Source: Nocardioides sp. (lineage in GTDB: Bacteria; Actinomycetota; Actinomycetes; Propionibacteriales; Nocardioidaceae). From it: 64,000 nucleotides of DNA. Below the pieces are notes generated by a model, which did not search any database, was not told the origin of the DNA, and worked only from the letters and a program-made list of their open reading frames with translations. Where the stretch lies: assembly GCA_020636915.1 (NCBI GenBank), contig JACJWV010000002.1:1-64000 (forward strand), in the 5' to 3' direction. Positions 1-7,977 of the stretch are shown piece after piece (position 1 is the first letter of the stretch; the number at the start of each line of letters is the position of its first letter). The position numbers and the translations under genes are program-made.

Positions 1-124
1 CATTGCGCGGTTCTGACCGGCTTGGATCGTTCCACCCGGTGCATCTCCCAGCAATTGAACGGGACCGACGCGCCTGGGGACCACGTGCCACCGCACTGTC
101 GGTGGCCGCCGCCATGCTGGCGCC

Positions 125-1186
125 ATGACCACCGTGACGCTCGTCCTCGTGCTGTTGCTCGGGCTCGCCCTGGGCTGCCTGGTCGGTGCCCTGCTCGGCG
201 TGCTCTGGGCGCGGTCGCGCAGTCCGTACGTCGCCGGGCTGGTCGACCAGGCCGAGGTGATGCAGGGGCTGGACCGGCTGAGCGACCAGATGCACCACCT
301 CGACCGCTCGCGCGCCGCCTGGCAGGGCCAGTTCGACGCCCAGGTCGACCTGCTGCAGCGCGAGACCCGCTCGCTCTCGACGGCCCTGCGCAAGCCGCAG
401 GTCCGCGGCCGGTGGGGCGAGCTGCACCTGCGCCGCGCCGTCGAGCTCGCCGGGCTGGTCGACCGGTGCGACTTCTCCGAGCAGGTGCGCCTCGACGACG
501 GCGCCCGGCGGCCCGACCTGGTCGTGCGGCTGGTCGGGGGGCGCACGGTCGTGGTCGACGCCAAGGTCCCGCTGGACGCCTACCTCGACGCCACCTCGAC
601 CGACGACGAGGCCGAGCGAGCCCACCACCTGCGGCGGCACGTCGCCCAGGTGCGCAGCCACGTCGAGGCCCTCGGCTCCAAGCAGTACTGGCGCTCGCTG
701 ACCGAGAGCCCGGAGTTCGTCGTCCTGTTCGTGCCGGCCGAGTCGTTCCTGGCCGCCGCGCTCGAGACCGACGGCTCGCTCATCGAGCACGCCGCCGCCC
801 GCCAGGTCGTGCTCGCCTCGCCGACGACCCTCATCGCGCTCCTGCGCACGGTGGCGCACGGCTGGAGCCACGAGGCGCTGGCCGAGCAGGCGCAGGAGAT
901 CCACCGGCTCGGCCGCGAGCTGCACGGACGGCTGTCCTCCATGAACGCCCACCTCGACCAGCTCGGTCGCTCGCTGAACGCGGCCGTCGGCCACTACAAC
1001 CAGACGGTCGGGTCCCTGGAGTCGCGGGTGCTGGTCACCGCCCGCCGGTTCGGCGACCTGCCCGTCCCGCGCCAGGTCGAGGCGCAGACCCGGTCCGTAC
1101 CACCTGCCGAGGGCTCGTCCCTCACGATCGTCGACCGGCGCGGCGCCGACGGCGAGGAGGGCGCGGACCATACCGTGGCATCGTGA
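125..1186 (+). CDS. rmuC: RmuC family DNA recombination protein
   Basis: Predicted RmuC-type nuclease-fold protein of 353 aa, a family that limits DNA rearrangement at inverted repeats. An N-terminal membrane anchor (about residues 4-29) precedes a short helical region, then the RmuC core with RGRWGE (94-99) and DAKVPLDAY (145-153), both hallmark motifs. It is shorter than the E. coli protein (about 475 aa) because the coiled coil between anchor and core is reduced, which is usual in actinobacteria. The ATG at 125 is 6 nt after CATGCT, a plausible -10 of a leaderless message. The last codon overlaps the start of the following membrane gene (GTGA), so the two are probably co-translated. Family assignment is secure; the biochemical role is by homology. 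Confidence 0.9.
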   Translation: MTTVTLVLVLLLGLALGCLVGALLGVLWARSRSPYVAGLVDQAEVMQGLDRLSDQMHHLDRSRAAWQGQFDAQVDLLQRETRSLSTALRKPQVRGRWGELHLRRAVELAGLVDRCDFSEQVRLDDGARRPDLVVRLVGGRTVVVDAKVPLDAYLDATSTDDEAERAHHLRRHVAQVRSHVEALGSKQYWRSLTESPEFVVLFVPAESFLAAALETDGSLIEHAAARQVVLASPTTLIALLRTVAHGWSHEALAEQAQEIHRLGRELHGRLSSMNAHLDQLGRSLNAAVGHYNQTVGSLESRVLVTARRFGDLPVPRQVEAQTRSVPPAEGSSLTIVDRRGADGEEGADHTVAS

Positions 1187-1596
1187 GCCAGCGCCGGACT
1201 CTCTGGGAGGAGGGGCGCGAGCCAGGCCGTCAGGTCGTCGCGCTCGGGGTGGCGCTCGCCCTCACCGCGGTCGTGCTCGACCTCGCGCTCTCCGGCTCGG
1301 TCGGCCTGCTGTTCGACGTGGTCTTCGTGCTCGGCTGCGTGGCAATGGCCCTCGCGGTCCGGCCGAGCGACTTCTTCACCGTCGGCGTGCTGCCACCGCT
1401 GCTCATGACCGGGATCTTCGTCCTGGTCGGCATCACCCGCCCCGACGCGATCGCCGACGCCGGCGACGGGGTCGTCCAGGCCGTCGTCTCGGGGCTCTCC
1501 CACCACGCAGGCGCCCTGGTCGCCGGTTACCTGCTCGCCCTCGGCGTACTGGCGGTCCGCCACCGCGTCATCGGCCGTCACCGCGTCGCGCACTGA
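1183..1596 (+). CDS. DUF6542 membrane protein
   Basis: Small integral membrane protein of 137 aa with four predicted transmembrane segments (roughly residues 15-35, 40-60, 65-88 and 112-130) and a basic C-terminus ending in RHRVAH. It matches the actinobacterial DUF6542 family, whose function is unknown. The GTG at 1183 overlaps the rmuC stop codon by 3 nt. As I recall, a member of this family also lies beside ispH/lytB2 in Mycobacterium, so its place here, one gene from ispH, is conserved context rather than chance. No catalytic motif is visible. Confidence 0.75.
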   Translation: MSQRRTLWEEGREPGRQVVALGVALALTAVVLDLALSGSVGLLFDVVFVLGCVAMALAVRPSDFFTVGVLPPLLMTGIFVLVGITRPDAIADAGDGVVQAVVSGLSHHAGALVAGYLLALGVLAVRHRVIGRHRVAH

Positions 1597-1645
1597 GCCG
1601 AGCGAGCCCGGTCACGGGGCCCCGAGCGCCCGCGAGCCGGACGGC

Positions 1646-2272
1646 TCAGGCAGCCTCGAAGCGGGACGGGTCACCGGCACCGACCCGGACCACCTCGGGG
1701 TAGCCCTCGGACCAGTCGACGACCGTGGTCGGCTCGGCCAAGGTCTCACCGGCCTCGACGACGAGATCGACCTGGTGGTCGAGCTCCTCCTTGATCTCCC
1801 AGCCCAGGCTGCGCGGCTCGGCCTCGCCGGGCAGGATCAAGGTGGTCGTCAGCAGCGGCTCACCGAGCACGTCGAGCAGCGACTGCACGAAGACGTGGTC
1901 GGGGATCCGCACGCCGACCGTACGCTTCTTGGGGTGCATCAGCCGGCGCGGCACCTCCTGGGTCGCCGGGAGGATGAAGGTGTAGGGCCCGGGCGTCGCC
2001 GCCTTGATCGCGCGGAACGCCGAGTTGTCCAGCTTCGCCAGCTGCCCCAGCTGGGCGAAGTCCTTGCAGACCAGCGTGAAGTGGTGCTTGTCGTCGAGGC
2101 CGCGGATGCGCAGGATCCGGTCCCGGGCGTCGCGGTTGCCCAGCTGGCAGCCCAGAGCGTAGCCCGAGTCGGTCGGGTAGGCGATCAGCTGGTCGTCGCG
2201 GAGTGCGTCGACGATCTGCTGGAGCAGGCGCGGCTGCGGGTTGTCCGGGTGGACGTCGAGGTAGCGGGCCAT
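1646..2272 (-). CDS. yciO: YciO-type Sua5/YciO/YrdC family protein
   Basis: 208-aa protein of the Sua5/YciO/YrdC superfamily, whose best-known members make threonylcarbamoyl-AMP for tRNA t6A. The length and the motifs KHHFTLVCKDFAQ, GPYTFILPAT, KKRTVGVRIPDH and EPLLTTTLILPGE fit the YciO branch, not the longer Sua5/TsaC branch. A true t6A synthase is likely elsewhere in the genome, so the exact reaction is uncertain. The ATG at 2272 follows the ispH stop (2284) after 11 nt, so both genes probably share the ispH promoter. The start was chosen at MARYLDVHPDNPQ, which matches the usual family N-terminus; the open frame continues upstream without support. Confidence 0.85.
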   Translation of the reverse strand: MARYLDVHPDNPQPRLLQQIVDALRDDQLIAYPTDSGYALGCQLGNRDARDRILRIRGLDDKHHFTLVCKDFAQLGQLAKLDNSAFRAIKAATPGPYTFILPATQEVPRRLMHPKKRTVGVRIPDHVFVQSLLDVLGEPLLTTTLILPGEAEPRSLGWEIKEELDHQVDLVVEAGETLAEPTTVVDWSEGYPEVVRVGAGDPSRFEAA

Positions 2273-2283
2273 CGCGTGGCGCC

Positions 2284-3285
2284 TCAGACCCGCCCGGCGG
2301 CCTTGAGGTCGCGCCGCAGCTCCTTGGGGAGCGCGAAGATCAGCGACTCCTCCGCGCTGTGCACGGCCTTCGCGTCCGGGTAGCCGCGCTCGGCGAGGAA
2401 GGTCAGCACCCCGTTGACGAGCTCCTCGGGCACGCTCGCACCGGAGGTGACGCTCACGGTGTTCACACCCTCGAGCCAGGCCTCGTCGATCTCGCTCGCG
2501 TCGTCGACGCGGTACGCCGCGTGCGCCCCCGCCTCGAGCGCCACCTCGACCAGCCGGACGCTGTTGGAGGAGTTGCCGGAGCCGACCACGATGACCAGGT
2601 CGGTGCCCTCGGAGATCTCCTTGACCGCGAGCTGCCGGTTCTGGGTCGCGTAGCAGATGTCGTCGCTGGGCGGGTCGAGCAGCTCGGGGAACTTCTCGCG
2701 GATCGCGGCGACCGTCTCCAGCGTCTCGTCGACCGACAAGGTCGTCTGGGACAACCACGCCACCCGGGAGGGGTCGCGCACCTCGATGCCCGCGACGTCG
2801 GCCGGTCCCTGGACGAGCTGGATGTGGTCGGGCGCCTCACCCGCGGTCCCCTCGACCTCCTCGTGCCCGGCGTGCCCGATGAGCAGGATGTCGTAGTCCT
2901 CGCCCGCGAACCGCTTCGCCTCGTGGTGGACCTTGGTCACCAGCGGGCAGGTCGCGTCGATGGTCTTGAGCGAGCGGGCCTCGGCCTGGCGGTGCACCTC
3001 GGGCGAGACGCCGTGGGCGGAGAACACCACGGTCCGGCCCTCCGGCACCTCGTCGAGCTCCTCGACGAAGATCGCACCGCGGGCCTCGAGGTCGGCGACG
3101 ACGTGCTTGTTGTGCACGATCTGCTTGCGCACGTAGACGGGTGCGCCGTACAGGTCCAGCGCCTTCTCGACGGTGATGACCGCCCGGTCGACGCCGGCGC
3201 AGTAGCCGCGGGGCGCCGCCAGCAGGACGGCCTTCTCGGCGTCCTCGGGTGTCAGCACGGGCGGCATGCCGATGTCGGTCGTCAT
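2284..3285 (-). CDS. ispH: 4-hydroxy-3-methylbut-2-enyl diphosphate reductase
   Basis: IspH (LytB), the last enzyme of the MEP pathway, reducing HMBPP to IPP and DMAPP with a 4Fe-4S cluster. The 333-aa product has the three cluster cysteines in place: C29 in APRGYCAGVDRA, C113 in DATCPLVTKVHHEA and C211 in DDICYATQNRQ. The substrate-binding segments VHNKHV, GHAGHEEVEGT and SGNSSNSVRL are also present. The ATG at 3285 lies 7 nt after TAGACT (3293-3298 on this strand), a -10 placement that indicates a leaderless transcript and decides the start. It is divergent from xseA, sharing a 46-bp intergenic region, and yciO follows in the same direction. Confidence 0.95.
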   Translation of the reverse strand: MTTDIGMPPVLTPEDAEKAVLLAAPRGYCAGVDRAVITVEKALDLYGAPVYVRKQIVHNKHVVADLEARGAIFVEELDEVPEGRTVVFSAHGVSPEVHRQAEARSLKTIDATCPLVTKVHHEAKRFAGEDYDILLIGHAGHEEVEGTAGEAPDHIQLVQGPADVAGIEVRDPSRVAWLSQTTLSVDETLETVAAIREKFPELLDPPSDDICYATQNRQLAVKEISEGTDLVIVVGSGNSSNSVRLVEVALEAGAHAAYRVDDASEIDEAWLEGVNTVSVTSGASVPEELVNGVLTFLAERGYPDAKAVHSAEESLIFALPKELRRDLKAAGRV

Positions 3286-3331
3286 GTGCTCCAGTCTAGG
3301 GACGTCGGTCGCATCCCCTAATCTCGCCCGC

Positions 3332-4582
3332 ATGGCCCTGGAGACCTCCCCCGAGTCACCGGCCCCGGTGCGGCAGATCGCCAACGCGATCGCCGGCTGG
3401 GTCGACCGGCTCGGTGCGGTCTGGGTCGAGGGCCAGGTCGCGCAGGTGAGCCGCCGCCCCGGCATGAACACCGTCTTCATGACGCTGCGCGACGCGGTGG
3501 CGGACATCTCGATCCCGGTCACCTGCTCGCGCACGCTCTTCGACGGGCTCAATCCGCCGGTGGTCGAGGGCGCGAGCATCGTGGTGCACGCCAAGCCGTC
3601 CTACTACGCCAACCGCGGCACGCTGTCGCTCTACGCCCGCGACATCAAGATGGTCGGCCTCGGGGAGCTGCTCGCGCGCCTCGAGCGCCGTCGTCAGCTG
3701 CTGGCGGCCGAGGGACTGTTCGCCCCCGAGCTCAAGCGGCGGCTGCCGTTCCTGCCCGGCACCGTCGGACTGGTCACCGCGCCGCGCAGCGCGGCCGAGC
3801 GCGACGTGCTGGAGAACGCCCGGCGCCGCTGGCCCGCCGTCCGCTTCGAGGTCGCGTACGCCGCGATGCAGGGTCCGCGCTCGGCGGCCGAGGTCATCGA
3901 GGCGGTCGAGCGCCTGGACCGCGACGACGCCGTCGAGGTGATCGTCGTCGCCCGCGGCGGCGGCTCGGTCGAGGACCTGCTGCCGTTCTCCGACGAGGCG
4001 CTCGTCCGCGCGGTGGCGCGGGTCCGGACGCCGGTCGTCTCGGCGATCGGCCACGAGCCCGACCAGCCCCTGCTCGACCTGGTCGCAGACGTGCGGGCCT
4101 CGACGCCCACCGACGCCGCCAAGCTCGTGGTGCCCGACGTGGCCGAGGAGGTGCGCAACGTCGACCGGGCGCGGGAGCGCATCCGCGGCGCGCTGGCCGG
4201 CTGGCTCGCCCGCGAGCGGGCCGGCCTCGACGCGCTCCGCTCCCGCCCTGCGCTCGCCGACCCGCGCAGCCTGCTCGACGCCCGCAGCGAGGAGGTCGGG
4301 CTCCTGCGCGACCGCGCCCGGCGGTCGCTGCGGCACTCGCTCGACCGCGCCGCCGACGACGTCGGCCACCAGCGCGCCCGCGCGCGGGCGCTCTCGCCCC
4401 TGGCCACGCTCCAGCGCGGGTACGCCGTCTTGCAGGATGCCGACGGTCACGTCATCACGTCGGTCGCCGGGGTCGCCGCTCAGCAGCGGGTCAGCGTCCG
4501 GGTCGCCGACGGCCGGGTCCACGCCACCACCACCAGCACCGAGCAGCTCGAGGAGACCGATGGCCCAGAAGAAGACGTCTGA
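3332..4582 (+). CDS. xseA: Exodeoxyribonuclease VII large subunit
   Basis: Large subunit of exonuclease VII, which with several XseB chains degrades single-stranded DNA in both directions. The 416-aa product starts with an OB-fold nucleic-acid-binding domain (about residues 15-110). The catalytic domain follows, with VGLVTAPRSAAERDVLENA, VVARGGGSVEDLLPFSDE and SAIGHEPDQPLLDLVADVRA, then an arginine-rich helical tail that binds XseB. The ATG at 3332 is 7 nt after TAATCT (3319-3324), pointing to a leaderless message. The 3' end overlaps xseB by 23 bp, consistent with coupled expression of the two subunits. Confidence 0.95.
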   Translation: MALETSPESPAPVRQIANAIAGWVDRLGAVWVEGQVAQVSRRPGMNTVFMTLRDAVADISIPVTCSRTLFDGLNPPVVEGASIVVHAKPSYYANRGTLSLYARDIKMVGLGELLARLERRRQLLAAEGLFAPELKRRLPFLPGTVGLVTAPRSAAERDVLENARRRWPAVRFEVAYAAMQGPRSAAEVIEAVERLDRDDAVEVIVVARGGGSVEDLLPFSDEALVRAVARVRTPVVSAIGHEPDQPLLDLVADVRASTPTDAAKLVVPDVAEEVRNVDRARERIRGALAGWLARERAGLDALRSRPALADPRSLLDARSEEVGLLRDRARRSLRHSLDRAADDVGHQRARARALSPLATLQRGYAVLQDADGHVITSVAGVAAQQRVSVRVADGRVHATTTSTEQLEETDGPEEDV

Positions 4583-4802
4583 GACGACGCCGGCTGAGCA
4601 GGCCGAGGAGACGCCGTCGTACGAAGCGGCGCGCGAGGAGCTGGTCGAGGTGGTCCGGGCCCTGGAGGCCGGCGGCACCACCCTGGAGGAGTCGCTGGCG
4701 CTGTGGGAACGCGGCGAGAAGCTGGCCGCCGTCTGCCAGGACTGGCTCGACGGCGCCCGTCAGCGCCTCGACGCCGCGATCGAGGCCGACCCCGACCGTT
4801 GA
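4560..4802 (+). CDS. xseB: Exodeoxyribonuclease VII small subunit
   Basis: 80-aa small subunit of exonuclease VII. The core SYEAAREELVEVVRALEAGG followed by TTLEESLALWERGEKLAAVC is the diagnostic XseB fold, a helical hairpin that packs on the XseA C-terminus. A flexible, acidic 20-residue N-terminus precedes it. The ATG at 4560 lies inside the 3' end of xseA. The TGA stop (4800-4802) is embedded in the left arm of a large inverted repeat that fills the gap to the convergent gene. Confidence 0.95.
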   Translation: MAQKKTSETTPAEQAEETPSYEAAREELVEVVRALEAGGTTLEESLALWERGEKLAAVCQDWLDGARQRLDAAIEADPDR

Positions 4803-4916
4803 GTCGAGAGTTCCGTCGGTTCAGTCGGGAGTTCCGACCATCTCCGTCGCAACAAGTCTCGATTCAACCGACGGAACTCTCGATTCGAGTGACGGAAGTC
4901 TCGACTCAACGAGAGG
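4799..4916. repeat. Head-to-head array of 21-bp units forming nested hairpins
   Basis: Between convergent xseB and the DUF4245 gene. The right half has three tandem 21-bp units at 4854-4874, 4875-4895 and 4896-4916, each close to AAGTCTCGATTC plus a 9-bp variable end. The left half carries two inverted copies. This gives an outer perfect stem TTGAGTCGAGA (4799-4809) with TCTCGACTCAA (4899-4909), and an inner one GAGAGTTCCGTCGGTT (4806-4821) with AACCGACGGAACTCTC (4866-4881). Both neighbouring stop codons lie in the repeat. Likely a bidirectional terminator; mobility is unknown. Confidence 0.8.
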
Positions 4917-5496
4917 AGCGGGTGGCGCCGGGGGTGAGCTCCGCGGTGGTGAGCGACTGCACGAAGGACCGGAGGGCGTCGGCGTCGCCGGAGCTGTAGA
5001 CGAGCACCGTGTCGTCGCCGAGCTCGGTGGTCCAGGCGTGGTCGGCGTCGGTGTCGTCCCAGCCGGTCCAGGTGCCGACGCCGGTGGTGAGGGTGTCGCC
5101 GTTCTCGTGCGCACCGTCCCCGACGTAGGTGTCGAGCAGGTCGGTCGTCGACTCGTCGGCCTGGTGCACCCCGGCCGTGTGGGCGTCGTCGGTCGTGAAG
5201 ACCATGTCGACCGCCGGGCGGTCGCCGGAGTCGAAGGACGCCGTCTTGGTCGACCACCCGGCCGGGAGCTCGGGCGGGTAGACCGGCTCGAGCCCGAGCT
5301 GTTGGATGCTGGCGACCATCTCGAGGTAGTCGACGTCGTCGGGCTGGTACTCGGGGGTGTTCCGGAACGCGCCGCGGAAGAGCACGATGCCGATGACGAC
5401 CAGGACGAGGACGATGATCGAGCCGATCAGTCCGCCGAAGCTGCGGTTGTAGCGGCTCGGCTGGCCGGTCCCTGACGCCTCGCTCACGACGGACAT
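4906..5496 (-). CDS. DUF4245 membrane-anchored protein
   Basis: 196-aa protein with a short cytoplasmic N-terminus, one transmembrane segment (about residues 24-42) and an extracytoplasmic domain with the DUF4245 pattern: a segment near LEPVYPPELPAGWSTK, then WTGWDDTDADHAWTTELGDDTVLVYSSGDADAL split over the C-terminal half. Function is unknown. The ATG at 5496 begins MSVVSEASG. It is divergent from the anion permease and convergent with xseB. A DUF4245 gene near glpX and xseAB is, from memory, also found in Mycobacterium, so this is backbone rather than accessory DNA. Confidence 0.8.
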   Translation of the reverse strand: MSVVSEASGTGQPSRYNRSFGGLIGSIIVLVLVVIGIVLFRGAFRNTPEYQPDDVDYLEMVASIQQLGLEPVYPPELPAGWSTKTASFDSGDRPAVDMVFTTDDAHTAGVHQADESTTDLLDTYVGDGAHENGDTLTTGVGTWTGWDDTDADHAWTTELGDDTVLVYSSGDADALRSFVQSLTTAELTPGATRSSR

Positions 5497-5523
5497 CTTC
5501 ACAGGTGGCTCTACCGTTGCCGC

Positions 5524-6783
5524 GTGCCGCCCCTCGACCTGGTCCCGCTGGCGGCCCTGCTGGCGCTGCTCGTGACGGCGTACGTCCACCCGCGGGCCCG
5601 GACCGAGCTCGGCATCGGGGTGCTCGCCGCCGCGGCGACCCTCGCGACCGGGATCCTGGGTGGCGCCGAGGTCGAGGAGGTCCTGCGCCAGCTCGGCCCG
5701 GTGGTCCTCTTCCTGGTCACGATCCTCGTGGTCGCCGACGTCTGCGCGCGGGCCGGCGTGTTCGCCGCCGCGGCCGAGCGGGTGCGGGCGGCCAGCGGTG
5801 GCGCCCCCGTCCGGATGTTCACCGGCGTCTTCCTGCTGGCCGCGGCGGTGACGGCGGTCCTCAGCCTCGACGCCACCGTCGTGCTGCTGACCCCGGTCGT
5901 CGTGGTCGCGACCGCGGCCGCCCGCACCTCCGCCGCGCCCGGCTCGCACGCGTGCCTGCGGATGGCCAACTCCGCCTCGCTCCTGCTCCCCGTCTCGAAC
6001 CTCACCAACCTGCTCGCGATGCCCCACCTCAGCCTGACCTTCGGGGCGTTCGCGCTCACGATGGCGCCGGTCCTGCTCGCCGTGCTCGTCGTGGAGTACG
6101 CCGTCCTGCGCCTGCTGTTCCGCCGCGAGCTGGCCACGCCCGCACCCGTGGGCGGACCCGGGCACCCCGCGCCGGCCGGTCGCCCGCCGCCGCTCGAGCC
6201 GGTCCCCCTCGCGGTCGTCGCAGCGATGCTGGTCGGGTTCGCGGTCGGCTCGCCCTTCGGCGTCGAGCCGTGCTGGATCTCCGGCGTCGCGGCGCTCGTC
6301 CTGGTGCTCTGGGCGCGCCACCGCGGCCTGGTGTCCTGGCGCCAGGCCGGCCACGCCGCGCACCCGGCGTTCGCGGTGTTCGTGCTCTGCCTCGGCGTGG
6401 TCGTCGAGGCGCTGTCGGTCGGGTTCCTCGGCGACCTGGTGGCCGACCTGGTGCCGGGCGGGACGTCCTACCTCGACCTGCTCGCGATCGCCGTCCTGGC
6501 GACCGTGCTCGCCAACCTGCTCACCAACCTGTCGGCCACCCTGCTCCTGGTCCCGATGCTCGCCCCGCTGGGCGACACCGCGGTCCTCGCCGCGCTGCTC
6601 GGCCTCAACATCGGCTCGGGCCTCACCTACACCGGCTCCCTGGCGAACCTGCTCTGGCGCCGCACCCTGGTCCGGATGGGCTCCCCGCCGTCCCTGGCCG
6701 GGCTGCACCGGGTCTCCCTCGTCGCGACCCCGCTCAGCCTCGTCGTCGCCGTGAGCGCTCTCGCCGCAGTTGCGGCATTCTGA
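5524..6783 (+). CDS. SLC13/ArsB-type anion permease
   Basis: 419-aa polytopic membrane protein with about ten to eleven predicted helices, resembling the ion-transporter superfamily that contains ArsB, CitM and SLC13 permeases. Characteristic stretches are LSLDATVVLLTPVVV (about 115-130), LLLPVSNLTNLLAMPHLSL (about 155-175) and, in the second half, LANLLTNLSATLLLVPML, a repeat of the same NLTN-type motif expected from the inverted-repeat fold. The substrate cannot be told; arsenite, a dicarboxylate or another oxyanion are possible. The GTG at 5524 is 6 nt after TACCGT (5512-5517). The gene ends just before the molybdate cluster and the first operator palindrome lies over its last codons, but a role in molybdate uptake is not shown. 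Confidence 0.75.
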   Translation: MPPLDLVPLAALLALLVTAYVHPRARTELGIGVLAAAATLATGILGGAEVEEVLRQLGPVVLFLVTILVVADVCARAGVFAAAAERVRAASGGAPVRMFTGVFLLAAAVTAVLSLDATVVLLTPVVVVATAAARTSAAPGSHACLRMANSASLLLPVSNLTNLLAMPHLSLTFGAFALTMAPVLLAVLVVEYAVLRLLFRRELATPAPVGGPGHPAPAGRPPPLEPVPLAVVAAMLVGFAVGSPFGVEPCWISGVAALVLVLWARHRGLVSWRQAGHAAHPAFAVFVLCLGVVVEALSVGFLGDLVADLVPGGTSYLDLLAIAVLATVLANLLTNLSATLLLVPMLAPLGDTAVLAALLGLNIGSGLTYTGSLANLLWRRTLVRMGSPPSLAGLHRVSLVATPLSLVVAVSALAAVAAF

Positions 6784-6808
6784 GCAGCAATTTCGCCGCA
6801 GGTGCGGC
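6763..6808. promoter_or_regulatory. Tandem 14-bp palindromic operators upstream of the mod cluster
   Basis: Two perfect palindromes of the form GCCGCA-NN-TGCGGC lie at 6763-6776 and 6795-6808, 32 bp apart start to start (three helical turns, same face). The first covers the last codons of the permease; the second sits directly upstream of CATGAT (6808-6813), the likely -10 of the HTH-TOBE gene. The position suits repression by the adjacent regulator, by analogy with molybdate-responsive ModE-type control. Binding is inferred. Confidence 0.6.
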
Positions 6809-6819
6809 ATGATGTCCCA

Positions 6820-7215
6820 GTGACGACGTACCGGATCGCGGAAGCCGCCGAGCTGCTCGGGGTCAGTGACGACACCCTGCGACGCTGGCTTGACGCCGGC
6901 CGGCTCGAGAGCGCCCGGGAGGACGGCCGCACCGTCGTGCCGGGCGCCGCTCTCGCAGCGTTCGCCCAGACCCTGGCCGAGCACCCCGACCGCGACGCGA
7001 CCCGCGCCTCCGCCGTGAGCGCCCGCAACCGGCTGGCCGGGATCGTCACCAAGGTCACCAAGGACACCGTCATGGCCCAGGTCGAGCTGATCTGCGGCCC
7101 CTACCGGATGGTCTCCTTGATGAGTGCGGAAGCGGCCGACGAGCTCGGCCTCGAGCCGGGCGTGCGGGCGATCGCGTCGGTCAAGTCCACCAACGTCGTC
7201 GTGGAGCGCCCGTGA
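6820..7215 (+). CDS. HTH-TOBE molybdate-type transcriptional regulator
   Basis: 131-aa protein with an N-terminal MerR/excisionase-like helix-turn-helix (TYRIAEAAELLGVSDDTLRR, residues 3-22) and a C-terminal TOBE/Mop domain (about residues 66-130). The latter contains NRLAGIVTKVTKDTVMAQVE, the typical molybdate-binding strand pattern. It is probably a one-component sensor of molybdate that controls modABC, a compact functional counterpart of ModE with a different DNA-binding domain. The GTG at 6820 gives the usual MTTYRIAE start; a GTG 18 nt upstream overlaps the operator and is less likely. The 3' end overlaps modA by 4 bp, so regulator and transporter form one operon. Twin palindromes just upstream fit autoregulation. 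Confidence 0.8.
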   Translation: MTTYRIAEAAELLGVSDDTLRRWLDAGRLESAREDGRTVVPGAALAAFAQTLAEHPDRDATRASAVSARNRLAGIVTKVTKDTVMAQVELICGPYRMVSLMSAEAADELGLEPGVRAIASVKSTNVVVERP

Positions 7216-7973
7216 AGAAGCCGCTGCTCGTCCTGCTCGCGCTCGCCCTGCCGCTCGCCCCGTCCCTCACCGCCTGCAGCAGCGACGACGGGGCCGGCGA
7301 CGACACGCTGACCGTGTACGCCGCCGCCTCCCTCACGCCGACCTTCACCGAGCTCGCGAAGCAGTTCGAGGCCGAGCACGAGGGCGTGGACGTCAGGCTC
7401 AGCTTCGGCGGGTCGTCCGACCTCGCCACCCAGATCCAGAACGGCGCGCCGGCCGACGTGTTCGCCTCGGCGGACACCGCCACCATGGACGAGCTCGTCC
7501 AGGACGACCTCACGGCCGCCGACCCGCAGGACTTCGCGACCAACACCCTCGAGATCGCGGTGCCGCCCGGCGACCCGGCCCACGTGTCGTACCTCGCCGA
7601 CCTCGCCCGGCCCGGCCTGAAGCTCGTGATCTGCGCGCCGGAGGTGCCCTGCGGCGCGGCGGCGCAGCAGGTCGCCCGCCTCGCCGGCATCACGCTCGAC
7701 CCGGTCAGCGAGGAGCAGTCGGTGACCGACGTCCTCGGCAAGGTGACCAGCGGCGAGGCCGACGCCGGCCTGGTCTACGTCACCGACGTCAAGGCCGCGG
7801 GCGACGCCGTCGAGGGCGTCCCCTTCGCCGAGTCGAAGAAGGTCGTGAACACCTACCCGATCGCGCCGGTCGCCGACTCCGGCCAGAGCGACCTCGCGCA
7901 GGAGTTCGTCGACCTCGTGCTCAGCGACGCCGGCCAGCAGGTGCTCCGGGACGCGGGCTTCGGGAAGTCGTGA
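7212..7973 (+). CDS. modA: Molybdate ABC transporter substrate-binding lipoprotein ModA
   Basis: 253-aa periplasmic-type binding protein for molybdate or tungstate, anchored as a lipoprotein. The signal peptide ends in LTAC with the lipidated cysteine at residue 22. The mature part opens with LTVYAAASLTPTFTEL, the ModA signature. SFGGSSDLATQIQNGAPADVFASAD and GEADAGLVYVTDVKAA follow as oxyanion-binding segments. The GTG at 7212 overlaps the regulator stop by 4 nt, and modB begins 4 nt after the stop. Co-transcription with the upstream HTH-TOBE regulator and with modBC is likely. Confidence 0.95.
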   Translation: MKKPLLVLLALALPLAPSLTACSSDDGAGDDTLTVYAAASLTPTFTELAKQFEAEHEGVDVRLSFGGSSDLATQIQNGAPADVFASADTATMDELVQDDLTAADPQDFATNTLEIAVPPGDPAHVSYLADLARPGLKLVICAPEVPCGAAAQQVARLAGITLDPVSEEQSVTDVLGKVTSGEADAGLVYVTDVKAAGDAVEGVPFAESKKVVNTYPIAPVADSGQSDLAQEFVDLVLSDAGQQVLRDAGFGKS

Positions 7974-7977
7974 CGTC

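Noticed and set aside
4854..4916. A CRISPR array
   Set aside because: The 21-bp repeats here and the 13-bp repeats at 32431 are directly adjacent without unique spacers, and no cas gene is present.
4906..6984. A 692-codon open frame on the minus strand crossing the anion permease gene
   Set aside because: Only its last 197 codons (DUF4245) resemble a protein family. The rest is low-complexity Arg/Gln/Glu-rich sequence antisense to a well-supported membrane protein, the usual product of extreme GC bias.
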